Positions 1-7,037 of a stretch of DNA of 11,386 bases are shown in pieces. The notes below the pieces were generated by a model. It saw nothing but the letters and a program-made list of their open reading frames with translations. It was not told the origin of the DNA and searched no databases. This DNA is from Synergistaceae bacterium (lineage in GTDB: Bacteria; Synergistota; Synergistia; Synergistales; Aminobacteriaceae), in contig JAFSNU010000095.1 of NCBI GenBank assembly GCA_017447325.1, forward strand, positions 1-11,386, read 5' to 3'. Position 1 is the first letter of the stretch; each line of letters opens with the position of its first letter. Both the position numbers and the translations under genes were made by a program.

Positions 1-1475
1 GCAAGCTCTCTCGCTTCTTTATTATTAAACACTTCAAAATTAATTTTATTATCGCTTAAAGCTCCGCCTTTAGACTCGAACTCGCGCATTATACTTGCAA
101 TTCTCGCGTGAGCGTACTGAACATAATAAACGGGATTGTCGCTGCTCTGACTTTTCGCTAACTCTAAATCAAAATCAAGCTGGCTGTCGCTGCGTCTGGT
201 CAGGAAAAAGAATCGTGTTGCGTCAACGCCGACTTCATCGCACACAGCTTTTAATTCTATAAATTCGCCCGAACGCGTTGACATTGCAACCTGCTTGCCG
301 CCGCGCAATAAATTTACAAGCTGAATTAACAAAACTTCAAACTTGTCCGGGTCCTTGCCCATTGCTTTAATGCCGGCTTTAAGCCTCGCGATATAGCCGT
401 GATGATCCGCGCCCCATACGTCAATCACTCTTTCAAAATTTCTGTCAATAAATTTATCGTGATGATAAGCTATATCAGACGCGAAATAAGTCGGCACTCC
501 GTTATTTCTAATTAACACGCGGTCTTTGTCGTCGCCGAAATCAGTTGACCTGAACCACAACGCGCCGTCCTGCTCGAAAGCATATTTATTATCTTTCAAG
601 TTCTGCATGGCAACGCTCACTGCCGTCCGGCCCTGCCCGTCTTTCACGTACAAACTTTTTTCCGAGAACCATTTATCAAATTTCACGCCAAAATTTTTTA
701 AGTCCTCTTCAATGCCCTTTAAAATTAAATCGCTTGCATAATTTTTAAAAAATTCTAAACTTTCATCAAGCTTTAAATTTATAAATTTATCGCCGTGCTC
801 AGCCTTAATTTTATTCGCTATATCATAAAGATATTCGCCCTTGTATCCATTCTCAGGGAACGGCGCAAGCTCGGCCTTATTAAATAATTCAAAATATCTC
901 GCCTGCGTTGACTTGCCTAATGTCTCTATCTGCAAGCCAGCGTCATTAATATAATATTCGCGCTGAACGTCCCAGCCTGTAAATTCTAAAATTCTCGCTA
1001 CAGAATCGCCGACCGCCGCGCCTCTGCCGTGTCCGATATGCAGCGGCCCAGTCGGATTAGAACTGACAAACTCGACTTGCACTCTATGCTTATCGCCTAA
1101 ATTCAAAGCTCCGTACTCTTCGCCCTGATCTAACACATCGCTTGCGGCAAAACTAAACCAGCTTGAGCTCAAGAAAAAATTTATAAATCCCGGCCCGGCG
1201 ACTTCGATCTTGTCAACTAAATTTTTTAATTCTAAATTTAAATTTAATTTCTCAACTATTTTCAACGCTATATCGCGCGGCGCTTTAGAAAATACTTTTG
1301 CGAGCCTCATTGCCGCGCTGCTCGCCTTGTCGCCCTGATTGTTAAACTTTGGACTTTCAAGCTCATAGCTTAAATTTTCCGGCAAATCTTTATTTAACTC
1401 GCCTGCAAGTTCTTTAACTGCCGCTTCAAGAGCCGAGCTTAAAGCAATTACAGCCTTGTTCTCTCCAATTTTCAA
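1..1475 (-). CDS. argS: Arginyl-tRNA synthetase, 3' end beyond the window
   Basis: Class I aminoacyl-tRNA synthetase that charges tRNA-Arg with arginine in the cytoplasm. About 491 codons are present; the reading frame is open at position 1, so the C-terminal anticodon-binding end is missing (the family is usually about 550-600 residues). The N-terminal Add1-type domain covers roughly the first 110 residues. The HIGH signature is exact at residues 146-149, within SSNPTGPLHIGHGRG. The second signature reads AMSTR, with M398, followed by SGEFIEL and DEVGVDATRFFFL; ArgRS often lacks a canonical KMSKS, so the Ala in place of Lys need not mean inactivity. The start is TTG at 1475: no ATG lies in frame until about codon 56, the protein aligns from here, and AGGAGG lies 10 nt upstream. 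It follows the DUF3857-like gene and secA on the same strand after a 124 bp gap. Identification is secure. Confidence 0.96.
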   Translation of the reverse strand, partial: MKIGENKAVIALSSALEAAVKELAGELNKDLPENLSYELESPKFNNQGDKASSAAMRLAKVFSKAPRDIALKIVEKLNLNLELKNLVDKIEVAGPGFINFFLSSSWFSFAASDVLDQGEEYGALNLGDKHRVQVEFVSSNPTGPLHIGHGRGAAVGDSVARILEFTGWDVQREYYINDAGLQIETLGKSTQARYFELFNKAELAPFPENGYKGEYLYDIANKIKAEHGDKFINLKLDESLEFFKNYASDLILKGIEEDLKNFGVKFDKWFSEKSLYVKDGQGRTAVSVAMQNLKDNKYAFEQDGALWFRSTDFGDDKDRVLIRNNGVPTYFASDIAYHHDKFIDRNFERVIDVWGADHHGYIARLKAGIKAMGKDPDKFEVLLIQLVNLLRGGKQVAMSTRSGEFIELKAVCDEVGVDATRFFFLTRRSDSQLDFDLELAKSQSSDNPVYYVQYAHARIASIMREFESKGGALSDNKINFEVFNNKEAREL

Positions 1476-1491
1476 AATTTATTTACCTCCT
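1473..1491 (-). promoter_or_regulatory. argS ribosome binding site and TTG start
   Basis: A perfect AGGAGG at 1491-1486 is followed by a 10 nt spacer and a TTG codon at 1475-1473. This site decides the start of argS, since no in-frame ATG or GTG is close by. A strong Shine-Dalgarno sequence paired with a weak start codon suggests translation tuned by initiation rate; that reading is an inference. Confidence 0.8.
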
Positions 1492-1540
1492 ACAATTTTT
1501 TCAATCTTAACATTATTTAACTGTCCTCTTGCTAAGTATT

Positions 1541-1570
1541 CACCCCTCTGCCCGTATTGACGGAGGGGTG
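1541..1570. repeat. REP-like GC-rich palindrome in the argS upstream gap
   Basis: CACCCCT at 1541-1547 and AGGGGTG at 1564-1570 form a perfect outer stem. Inside it CCGT (1552-1555) and ACGG (1560-1563) form a second 4 bp stem around a tetranucleotide loop, leaving CTGC as a one-sided bulge. A simpler fold pairs 10 bp, with one G-T wobble, around a 10 nt loop. The composition is much richer in GC than the surrounding gap. No T-run follows on either strand, so it is not a standard intrinsic terminator. A bulged palindrome between genes resembles REP elements, but only one copy is visible here. Confidence 0.55.
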
Positions 1571-1599
1571 TTCACACCATGCAAGGCGACATTTAAAAT

Positions 1600-3471
1600 T
1601 TACTTCTTCGCCTTGGCCGCTTTATTTTTAACTTGAACGGGAATTTGACGCGAACTAAAATTTTTCCACATCTCGACGCTGCGCCTTAAACTTCCCGCGT
1701 TGTCCTCGTTAATTTTATACGCGTTGACTTCAAGCCTTGAATTAGCGGCAAATTTATTATGCCTGCCTGAGCTTGCCTCGCCGTAATTAATTTTCTCAGG
1801 ATATTTTTTAATCTCAGCAGCAGTCAAAATTTTTTCAGTGCCTTTAGGCGGATTAATATTTATCTTTTGCTGCATCACGAACGGGAACAAAATATCAAAC
1901 GGCAGCACTCCGCCGCGTATCTCATCAAGAAAACTCGGCTCGAAACTCGGCGGTATTGCTAAAAGTCTTTCGCCGGTCGTCCCTGCTATGCCCGGCTTCC
2001 TGTCAAGATTAAAATTTAATTCTAAGCTCTTATTTTTCGCATTATTCTTTAATTCGGCCTTGCTGAAATTATTTAAACTTAAAGCCGGAAATAATTTCAT
2101 GACTAAATTTTCAGGCTTTATGTCTTCAGCCATTAAATAATCCCGCCACGCGCCTTTTATCTCAACATTAATTTTGCCGCTCAACACGCCCTGAGCGTCT
2201 AAATTCAAATTTAAATTTGCGCTCAAATTATTTGCCGCGCCCTTGCCTTCCGGTATTTTGCGCTTCAATAAAGTTCCGTTGCCGCTGGGCAAATTTTCGT
2301 TCAAGCCGGCCGCGCTGATAATTCTTCTGCCGCGCAATAACTGCGGCGTAGTATTATCTAACGGCTCGCTCGTGAAATCATGAAAATATCCTAAAGCATT
2401 CGGCGACTGCTTATTTTTGCCCGCGAGTTCCAACACTGCATCGCTTAAAATCTCGTGACACATCGGCATATTGTCCTGAACTTCAAGCGGCAGCAGCCAC
2501 GATAAACTTTTTGACTTAACGCCTTTAGCATTTTTCAGCCAGTTATACGCAATTAAAACTTTCTCATTCTTCGTCCAAGGCGCTTGTGCCGGTATAACTC
2601 GCTGCGACGTTCCGGCTAAATTAATTTCCGGCTGGGCATACAGCCATTTTAAAACGTCATTAACTTTATTTAAATTTAATTTAGCTTCAGGTTCAGGCGT
2701 TTTTAAATTATTAACATGCTCGCGCATCACCGCCGCAAGTCCCGCCTCGCCGCTCCGCATTCCGAATATCAATCCCGAACGCTCGCCGACGATCATATTA
2801 TTTTTATTATAAACATTTAAATTAACTTGACGCCATCTGTAAACATCTTTGTCGCGCTCCGGCTGAATATTTTTCGGGAAAGTTTTAAACTCAGGCTTAG
2901 GCGCGAACGAAAATTTTACGTCAGCTATAGCTTCCCACACCGGCAGCTCTTCCTGAAAATAAAACACGTCCTCAAATAAATTTAAGTCCAAACTCTCGCC
3001 GCCCGAAGTCTCTCTAACTTCACGCCAGCTGATAACTATAATAAAATTATCATTATTTAAATTTTCTAAATCTTTTAAATAATTTACATTTATAATATTC
3101 TGCCCGGCTTTCAGCTCCGGCTCGACGGCTTTAATCATTCTACCTGTGTTATAGTCGTAAATCTCAGCGCGCAAAACCTCAGACTTATTATTTAAATCAT
3201 TAACTATATTCCAGTCAAGCCACTTATTATTCAAGCCCTTGCGGCCAAGTATGACATATAAATGCGTCCGCTCAAAATTATTTTGTTTATTTTTCGTGAA
3301 CTCGCTTTGCTTTAACCAGATAATTCCGTCATAGTTTGGAAAAGTCGTGAAGTCGGGATTATCATTGAGCATTTTGTTTAAATTAATATTAAAATCTGCC
3401 GCGCCTGCACCCGCGCAAATTATTAATATTAAACTTAAAAATATTAAAGCCATTAAAAATTTTTTAAGCAT
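1600..3471 (-). CDS. Secreted protein resembling DUF3857 / transglutaminase-like family
   Basis: 623 residues. The N-terminus is a signal peptide: K3-K4, a hydrophobic stretch at about 5-19, then AGAGAADF, with likely signal peptidase I cleavage around residues 24-25. C19 is not in a good lipobox. The mature protein is therefore exported, probably to the periplasm. The layout resembles DUF3857 proteins: a beta-rich N-terminal domain (about 45-230) with an FYFQEELPVWEA segment and a YRWRQVNLNVYN segment; a helical middle (about 265-380) where a transglutaminase-like fold would lie; and a C-terminal beta domain (about 420-600) ending near ILFPFVMQQKININPPKG. The middle has a single Cys in PMCHEIL near residue 337 and no obvious GDCKD motif, so catalysis is doubtful. 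The start codon lies 6 bp after the secA stop, and its Shine-Dalgarno-like AAGGGG is inside the last secA codons, which suggests translational coupling. Family assignment is from remembered pattern only; function is unknown. Confidence 0.6.
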   Translation of the reverse strand: MLKKFLMALIFLSLILIICAGAGAADFNINLNKMLNDNPDFTTFPNYDGIIWLKQSEFTKNKQNNFERTHLYVILGRKGLNNKWLDWNIVNDLNNKSEVLRAEIYDYNTGRMIKAVEPELKAGQNIINVNYLKDLENLNNDNFIIVISWREVRETSGGESLDLNLFEDVFYFQEELPVWEAIADVKFSFAPKPEFKTFPKNIQPERDKDVYRWRQVNLNVYNKNNMIVGERSGLIFGMRSGEAGLAAVMREHVNNLKTPEPEAKLNLNKVNDVLKWLYAQPEINLAGTSQRVIPAQAPWTKNEKVLIAYNWLKNAKGVKSKSLSWLLPLEVQDNMPMCHEILSDAVLELAGKNKQSPNALGYFHDFTSEPLDNTTPQLLRGRRIISAAGLNENLPSGNGTLLKRKIPEGKGAANNLSANLNLNLDAQGVLSGKINVEIKGAWRDYLMAEDIKPENLVMKLFPALSLNNFSKAELKNNAKNKSLELNFNLDRKPGIAGTTGERLLAIPPSFEPSFLDEIRGGVLPFDILFPFVMQQKININPPKGTEKILTAAEIKKYPEKINYGEASSGRHNKFAANSRLEVNAYKINEDNAGSLRRSVEMWKNFSSRQIPVQVKNKAAKAKK

Positions 3472-3477
3472 AATTAA

Positions 3478-6387
3478 TTAAAGCCCCTTTCCGCAGCAGT
3501 GCTTATATTTCTTGCCGCTGCCGCACGGACACGGATCGTTGCGCCCGATCTTTGCGCCCTTGTGTATTGGCTGTGCCTTGCCGCCGCCGACGCTGTTTAA
3601 ATTCATGCCGTTATTATTAGTATAGGCTGCACTCGACGCGTCAAGATTTAAATTAAAATTTCTATTCTCTGAAACTTTGCGCTTGCTCCGCTTCTCTAAT
3701 CTCTCGGCCTCGCTCTCGGACAAAACTCTAACTCTAAAAATCTGCTCGGCGATAGTATTTTTAATTCGCCCCATCATGTCCTGGAATAAAGAATAAGACT
3801 CGAACTGATATTCAATTAACGGGTCTTTCTGTCCGATTGCACGCAAGCCGATTCCGCGCCTTAACTCGTCCATTGCGAGCAAGTGATCGCGCCACGCATT
3901 ATCTAAAATATTCAAGACTATATAGCGCACCATGCCGTTTGCGACTTCGAGCTCAAGTCCGCCCATCTTCTCGTCATACTGAGCTAAAACATAATCAATA
4001 ATTCCCTCGCGCTCTTCCTCTAATAAATCAGCCGAGTCGATATTTTTAATTTTATCTTCAACTTCAGCACTTAAATTCACTAACGCCTTTAATTTTGCCG
4101 CCGCGCGTCCTGCGTCAACGCTGCCCTCTTCGTCCGAGTCAAAATTAAAATATTTATTTAATATCTCATCAACAACGCCCTTCACAACGTCGCGCCCGTA
4201 GCTTATCATGTCGTCTTCAGTTAAAATTAAATGACGTTCGGCATACACGGCTTCGCGCTGCTGGTTCATCACGTTATCATATGCTAATAATTGCTTGCGA
4301 ATATCAAAGTGCATCTCCTCGACTTTGCGCTGCGACGACTCGATAATTTTCGAAAGCATTCCTGACTCTATCGCCTCGCCGTCGCGCATTCCCAACTTGC
4401 CCATAAAGCCTTGAATTTTTTCAGAGCCGAACAATCTTAATAAATTATCTTCAAGTGACAGATAAAATCTGCTCATGCCCGGGTCGCCCTGACGTCCTGA
4501 ACGTCCGCGCAGCTGATTGTCAATTCGCCGCGACTCGTGGCGTTCCGTTCCGATAATCGCAAGCCCGCCCAAGCTCGCAACTTTCTCATGCTCAACTTTG
4601 CAAGTCTCCGCAAACTCTTCAAAATATTTGTCATAAATTGCTTTAAGCTTCGCGAAAATATTATTTAAAACTTCTAATATATTTGCGTCCTCGCTTGCAA
4701 TAATGCGATTATCGCGCAGATAATTCGCGGCCATGTCCTGAGCCTGCAAATTAGAGTAGCGCACAAAATAATCATAAATGCTCTCTTCATCCAAGCCGGA
4801 CTTCTTAAAATCTATATTTAAATTAATATTCTTGCGGCTGGCTAATAATTTTTCACGCGCTAAAAATTCGGGGTTGCCGCCGAGCATGATGTCAGTTCCG
4901 CGTCCGGCCATGTTGGTTGCGACAGTGACCGCGCCCTCGTGTCCCGCTTGAGCTACGATATACGCCTCTTTCTCGTGATGCTTTGCATTTAAAACTTGAT
5001 GAGAAATTTTGCGGGCCTTTAATAATTTGCTCACGCGCTCAGAATTTTCGATAGACGTCGTTCCGACAAGCACCGGCTGGCCTGTCTTGTGACATTCTTC
5101 AACGTCGTCTGCAACAGCGTTAAACTTCTCGCTTATAGTCCCGTAAATTACATCCGGATTATCGAGCCTTATCATCTCTCTATGAGTTGGTATAGTTATA
5201 ACTTGCAGGCCGTAAATTTCTTTAAACTCTTCGGCCTCTGTGACTGCCGTTCCTGTCATACCGGCGAGCTTGTTATACATTCTGAAATAATTTTGAAGAG
5301 TGATCGTCGCGAGTGTCTGACTTTCGCGTCCGACCTGCACGCGCTCTTTCGCCTCGATCGCCTGATGCAAGCCGTCCGAATATCTCCGCCCGATCATTAA
5401 TCGCCCTGTGAACTCATCTACTATTATAATTTCTCCGTCCTTAACAACATAATCAACATCGCGCGCAAATAACTTGTGAGCTTTTAAAGCCTGAACGATT
5501 CTATGAGCAAGTTCCGAGTGCGCAGCGTCTGAGAACAGGCCGGGCATCTTCAAAATATCCTCGCATTTCTGAATTCCGCTCTCCGTCATGGCGATAGTGC
5601 GTTCCTTCTCGTCCTTCACAAAATCCTCGCCCTCTTTTAACTGCCTCGCTGCTCCGTCCGCACGTTTATATAAATCAACATTATCGTCCGACGGGCCGGA
5701 GATTATCAGCGGCGTTCTTGCCTCGTCGATTAAAATCGAGTCAACTTCGTCAACGATACAATACGAATGCGAACGCTGCACCATTTGATCCTGATGCATT
5801 ACCATATTGTCGCGCAGATAATCAAAGCCGAACTCAGAATTAGTTCCGTAAGTTATATCTGCCCTGTACGCTTCATAACGTTCTTCAATCGGCATATACG
5901 GATAAATAACGCCGACGGTCAAGCCTAAAAAATTATAAATCGGAGCCATCCAAGCCGCGTCGCGCTTTGCCAAATAATCATTCACTGTCACCAGATGTAC
6001 GCCCTCGCCCCGCAAAGCATTTAACACAACGGAAAGCGTCGCAACTAAAGTTTTTCCCTCGCCGGTCTTCATCTCGGCAATCTGTCCGTAATGCAAGGCC
6101 ATTCCGCCTATAAGCTGCACGTCGTAGTGTCTCAAGCCTAAAGTTCGTTTAGAAACTTCGCGCACTAAAGCAAACGTCTCCGGCAATAAATCGTCCAAGC
6201 TCTCCGGCTCTGTATCGTCATTGCCTCTTGCCCGCGACTTTAAATCCTCAGCCATGGCCTTCAGCTCTTCATTAGACTTTGATTCAAGATTTATTAAATT
6301 AATCTCCTCGACTATTGCGCTGTACTTCTTCAGGGCGTTTTCATTCGGATCAAGCCCCAAAGCTTTCTTCAACTTATCAAAAATCAT
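3478..6387 (-). CDS. secA: Preprotein translocase ATPase SecA
   Basis: Motor ATPase of the Sec pathway. It binds preproteins and pushes them through SecYEG at the inner face of the cytoplasmic membrane. Walker A is EMKTGEGKT at residues 105-113 and the Walker B/DEAD-like box is DEVD at 213-216, followed by SILIDEARTPLIISG. The second nucleotide-binding fold shows NMAGRGTDIMLGGNPE and then GTERHESRRIDNQLRGRSGR with GDPG. The C-terminus carries an intact SEC-C zinc motif with C953, C955, C964 and C965, the usual SecB/ribosome contact. At 969 residues it is longer than many SecA proteins (about 840-900). About 100 residues separate GGNPE from GGLAIIG in NBD2, and an acidic, charged segment (DSDEEGS onward) lies in the scaffold/wing region. 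ATG at 6387 is preceded by GGAG 11 nt upstream. The DUF3857-like gene begins 6 bp downstream. Confidence 0.98.
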   Translation of the reverse strand: MIFDKLKKALGLDPNENALKKYSAIVEEINLINLESKSNEELKAMAEDLKSRARGNDDTEPESLDDLLPETFALVREVSKRTLGLRHYDVQLIGGMALHYGQIAEMKTGEGKTLVATLSVVLNALRGEGVHLVTVNDYLAKRDAAWMAPIYNFLGLTVGVIYPYMPIEERYEAYRADITYGTNSEFGFDYLRDNMVMHQDQMVQRSHSYCIVDEVDSILIDEARTPLIISGPSDDNVDLYKRADGAARQLKEGEDFVKDEKERTIAMTESGIQKCEDILKMPGLFSDAAHSELAHRIVQALKAHKLFARDVDYVVKDGEIIIVDEFTGRLMIGRRYSDGLHQAIEAKERVQVGRESQTLATITLQNYFRMYNKLAGMTGTAVTEAEEFKEIYGLQVITIPTHREMIRLDNPDVIYGTISEKFNAVADDVEECHKTGQPVLVGTTSIENSERVSKLLKARKISHQVLNAKHHEKEAYIVAQAGHEGAVTVATNMAGRGTDIMLGGNPEFLAREKLLASRKNINLNIDFKKSGLDEESIYDYFVRYSNLQAQDMAANYLRDNRIIASEDANILEVLNNIFAKLKAIYDKYFEEFAETCKVEHEKVASLGGLAIIGTERHESRRIDNQLRGRSGRQGDPGMSRFYLSLEDNLLRLFGSEKIQGFMGKLGMRDGEAIESGMLSKIIESSQRKVEEMHFDIRKQLLAYDNVMNQQREAVYAERHLILTEDDMISYGRDVVKGVVDEILNKYFNFDSDEEGSVDAGRAAAKLKALVNLSAEVEDKIKNIDSADLLEEEREGIIDYVLAQYDEKMGGLELEVANGMVRYIVLNILDNAWRDHLLAMDELRRGIGLRAIGQKDPLIEYQFESYSLFQDMMGRIKNTIAEQIFRVRVLSESEAERLEKRSKRKVSENRNFNLNLDASSAAYTNNNGMNLNSVGGGKAQPIHKGAKIGRNDPCPCGSGKKYKHCCGKGL

Positions 6388-6430
6388 TTTATAAAATTCT
6401 CCAGACTTAAAAAATTTTTCAAAAAATTTT

Positions 6431-6455
6431 GCGCGGAACTTTCAAACGCCCGCGC
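6431..6455 (-). other. GC-rich hairpin in the secA leader
   Basis: GCGCGG at 6431-6436 and CCGCGC at 6450-6455 form a perfect 6 bp stem with a 13 nt loop, standing out in a strongly AT-rich gap. In the secA direction it is followed by AAAATTTTTT, so it is loosely terminator-like, but the T-run starts four bases after the stem. It would lie at or near the 5' end of the secA leader RNA if the proposed promoter is right. It could stabilise the RNA end or attenuate transcription; neither is shown. Confidence 0.4.
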
Positions 6456-6461
6456 GATTTT

Positions 6462-6470
6462 ATAATAACA
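6462..6470 (-). promoter_or_regulatory. Possible extended -10 promoter for secA
   Basis: On the minus strand the bases read TGT then TATTAT, an extended -10 element differing from TGnTATAAT at one position. No good -35 hexamer sits 16-18 bp upstream, where the sequence is A/T runs. Transcription would start near 6455, about 70 bp before the secA ATG. AT-rich sequence yields such matches by chance, so this is tentative. Confidence 0.3.
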
Positions 6471-6517
6471 TAATTAATTAAAAAATTTTTAAATTTAAAA
6501 ATTTTATTAAAATTTAT

Positions 6518-6546
6518 TTGACAAAATGAGACAAGCTTAATATAAT
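6518..6546 (+). promoter_or_regulatory. Sigma70-type promoter of tRNA-Val
   Basis: TTGACA at 6518-6523 and TATAAT at 6541-6546 match both consensus hexamers exactly, with the optimal 17 bp spacer. Transcription should start near 6553, giving a leader of about 20 nt before the mature tRNA at 6572. This is the best promoter in the window and implies strong, housekeeping-type transcription. Confidence 0.88.
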
Positions 6547-6571
6547 ATATCTCGTTGTGAGTTCGAGACGT

Positions 6572-6646
6572 GGGCGGTTAGTTCAGAGGTAGAACGCTTC
6601 CTTGACACGGAAGAGGTCAGAAGTTCGATTCTTCTATCGCCCACCA
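6572..6646 (+). tRNA. tRNA-Val (anticodon GAC)
   Basis: A 75 nt cloverleaf folds completely. The 7 bp acceptor stem GGGCGGT/ATCGCCC has one G-T pair; the D stem is GTTC/GAAC. The anticodon stem CTTCC/GGAAG encloses the loop TTGACAC with anticodon GAC at 6604-6606, and the T arm is AGAAG-TTCGATT-CTTCT. Discriminator A6643 is followed by an encoded CCA at 6644-6646. Anticodon GAC reads GUC and GUU valine codons. It is a single-gene unit facing away from secA with its own promoter; five T residues follow CCA directly but without a separate terminator stem. Confidence 0.97.
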
Positions 6647-6720
6647 TTTTTATATCCAGATAAAATTAAATTATATAATATTATAAACTCCATGAAATAA
6701 ATTAATAGCGAAGTTTAAAA

Positions 6721-6867
6721 CTGTTAAAAATTTTAGGCGTGCAAGCCCCGCAGAGCTTATATAAAGATTTAAATTTAAATCAAGCCGACGAGTACGGATT
6801 TTATACTTTATGGGACGAGAACGAGCCGGATAATTTGCCGATTGCAAAACGCAAGAGCCCGAAATAA
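6721..6867 (+). pseudogene. Unidentified gene fragment (C-terminal piece or small ORF)
   Basis: An open frame follows the stop TAG at 6706-6708 and ends at TAA 6865-6867. From CTG 6721 it reads LLKILGVQAPQSLYK, continues with DLNLNQADEYGFYTLWDENE, and ends PDNLPIAKRKSPK. Codon choice (CCG for Pro, GAC/GAG, TTA for Leu) matches real genes of the window, and the residue mix looks like protein. No ATG is present; GTG 6739 is the only conventional start near the beginning and has no ribosome binding site. It therefore looks like the end of a gene whose front has been lost, or chance coding. I do not recognise the family. Confidence 0.35.
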
Positions 6868-6949
6868 ATTTTAATTTTATAAAAATTCGGGGAGTGCTTA
6901 ATTGCTCCACGCAAATATTTTTAATAAATTTTTAAAAATTATTGTGAAA

Positions 6950-7036
6950 TTAAATCCGAAATACTTTGCCCTTTAAATCAGCTAAATTCAACACCGCGCC
7001 TTTGCGTGCCTTTACGCTGTACTCATAAATGCTCAT
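6950..7036 (-). pseudogene. Glutathione peroxidase remnant (N-terminal 28 codons)
   Basis: ATG at 7036 opens a 28-codon frame that begins MSIYEYSVKARKGAVLNLAD and ends LKGKVFRI before TAA at 6950. This matches the conserved beginning of bacterial glutathione peroxidases (MSIYDFxVKDxxGxxVSLxDYKGKV). In intact members the next stretch carries the catalytic (seleno)cysteine in an N-x-A-S/T-x-C-G-type motif; here the frame stops before it, and the following 80 bp show no continuation. The start lies 1 bp after the stop of the bacterioferritin remnant, so the two were probably an operon of peroxide/iron defence. A product, if made, could not be active. Confidence 0.6.
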
Positions 7037-7037
7037 G

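Noticed and set aside
1541..1570. Terminator for the secA-DUF transcript
   Set aside because: Neither strand has a T-run after the stem; ordinary mixed sequence follows.
6671..6910. Minus-strand open frame of 79 codons
   Set aside because: It is antisense to the plus-strand fragment at 6721-6867, has no ribosome binding site, and its residue make-up does not look like a real protein.
6890..6930. Terminator-like hairpin GGAG..CTCC near the plus-strand fragment
   Set aside because: Only four Watson-Crick pairs plus wobbles, and the T-rich stretch is not directly adjacent.
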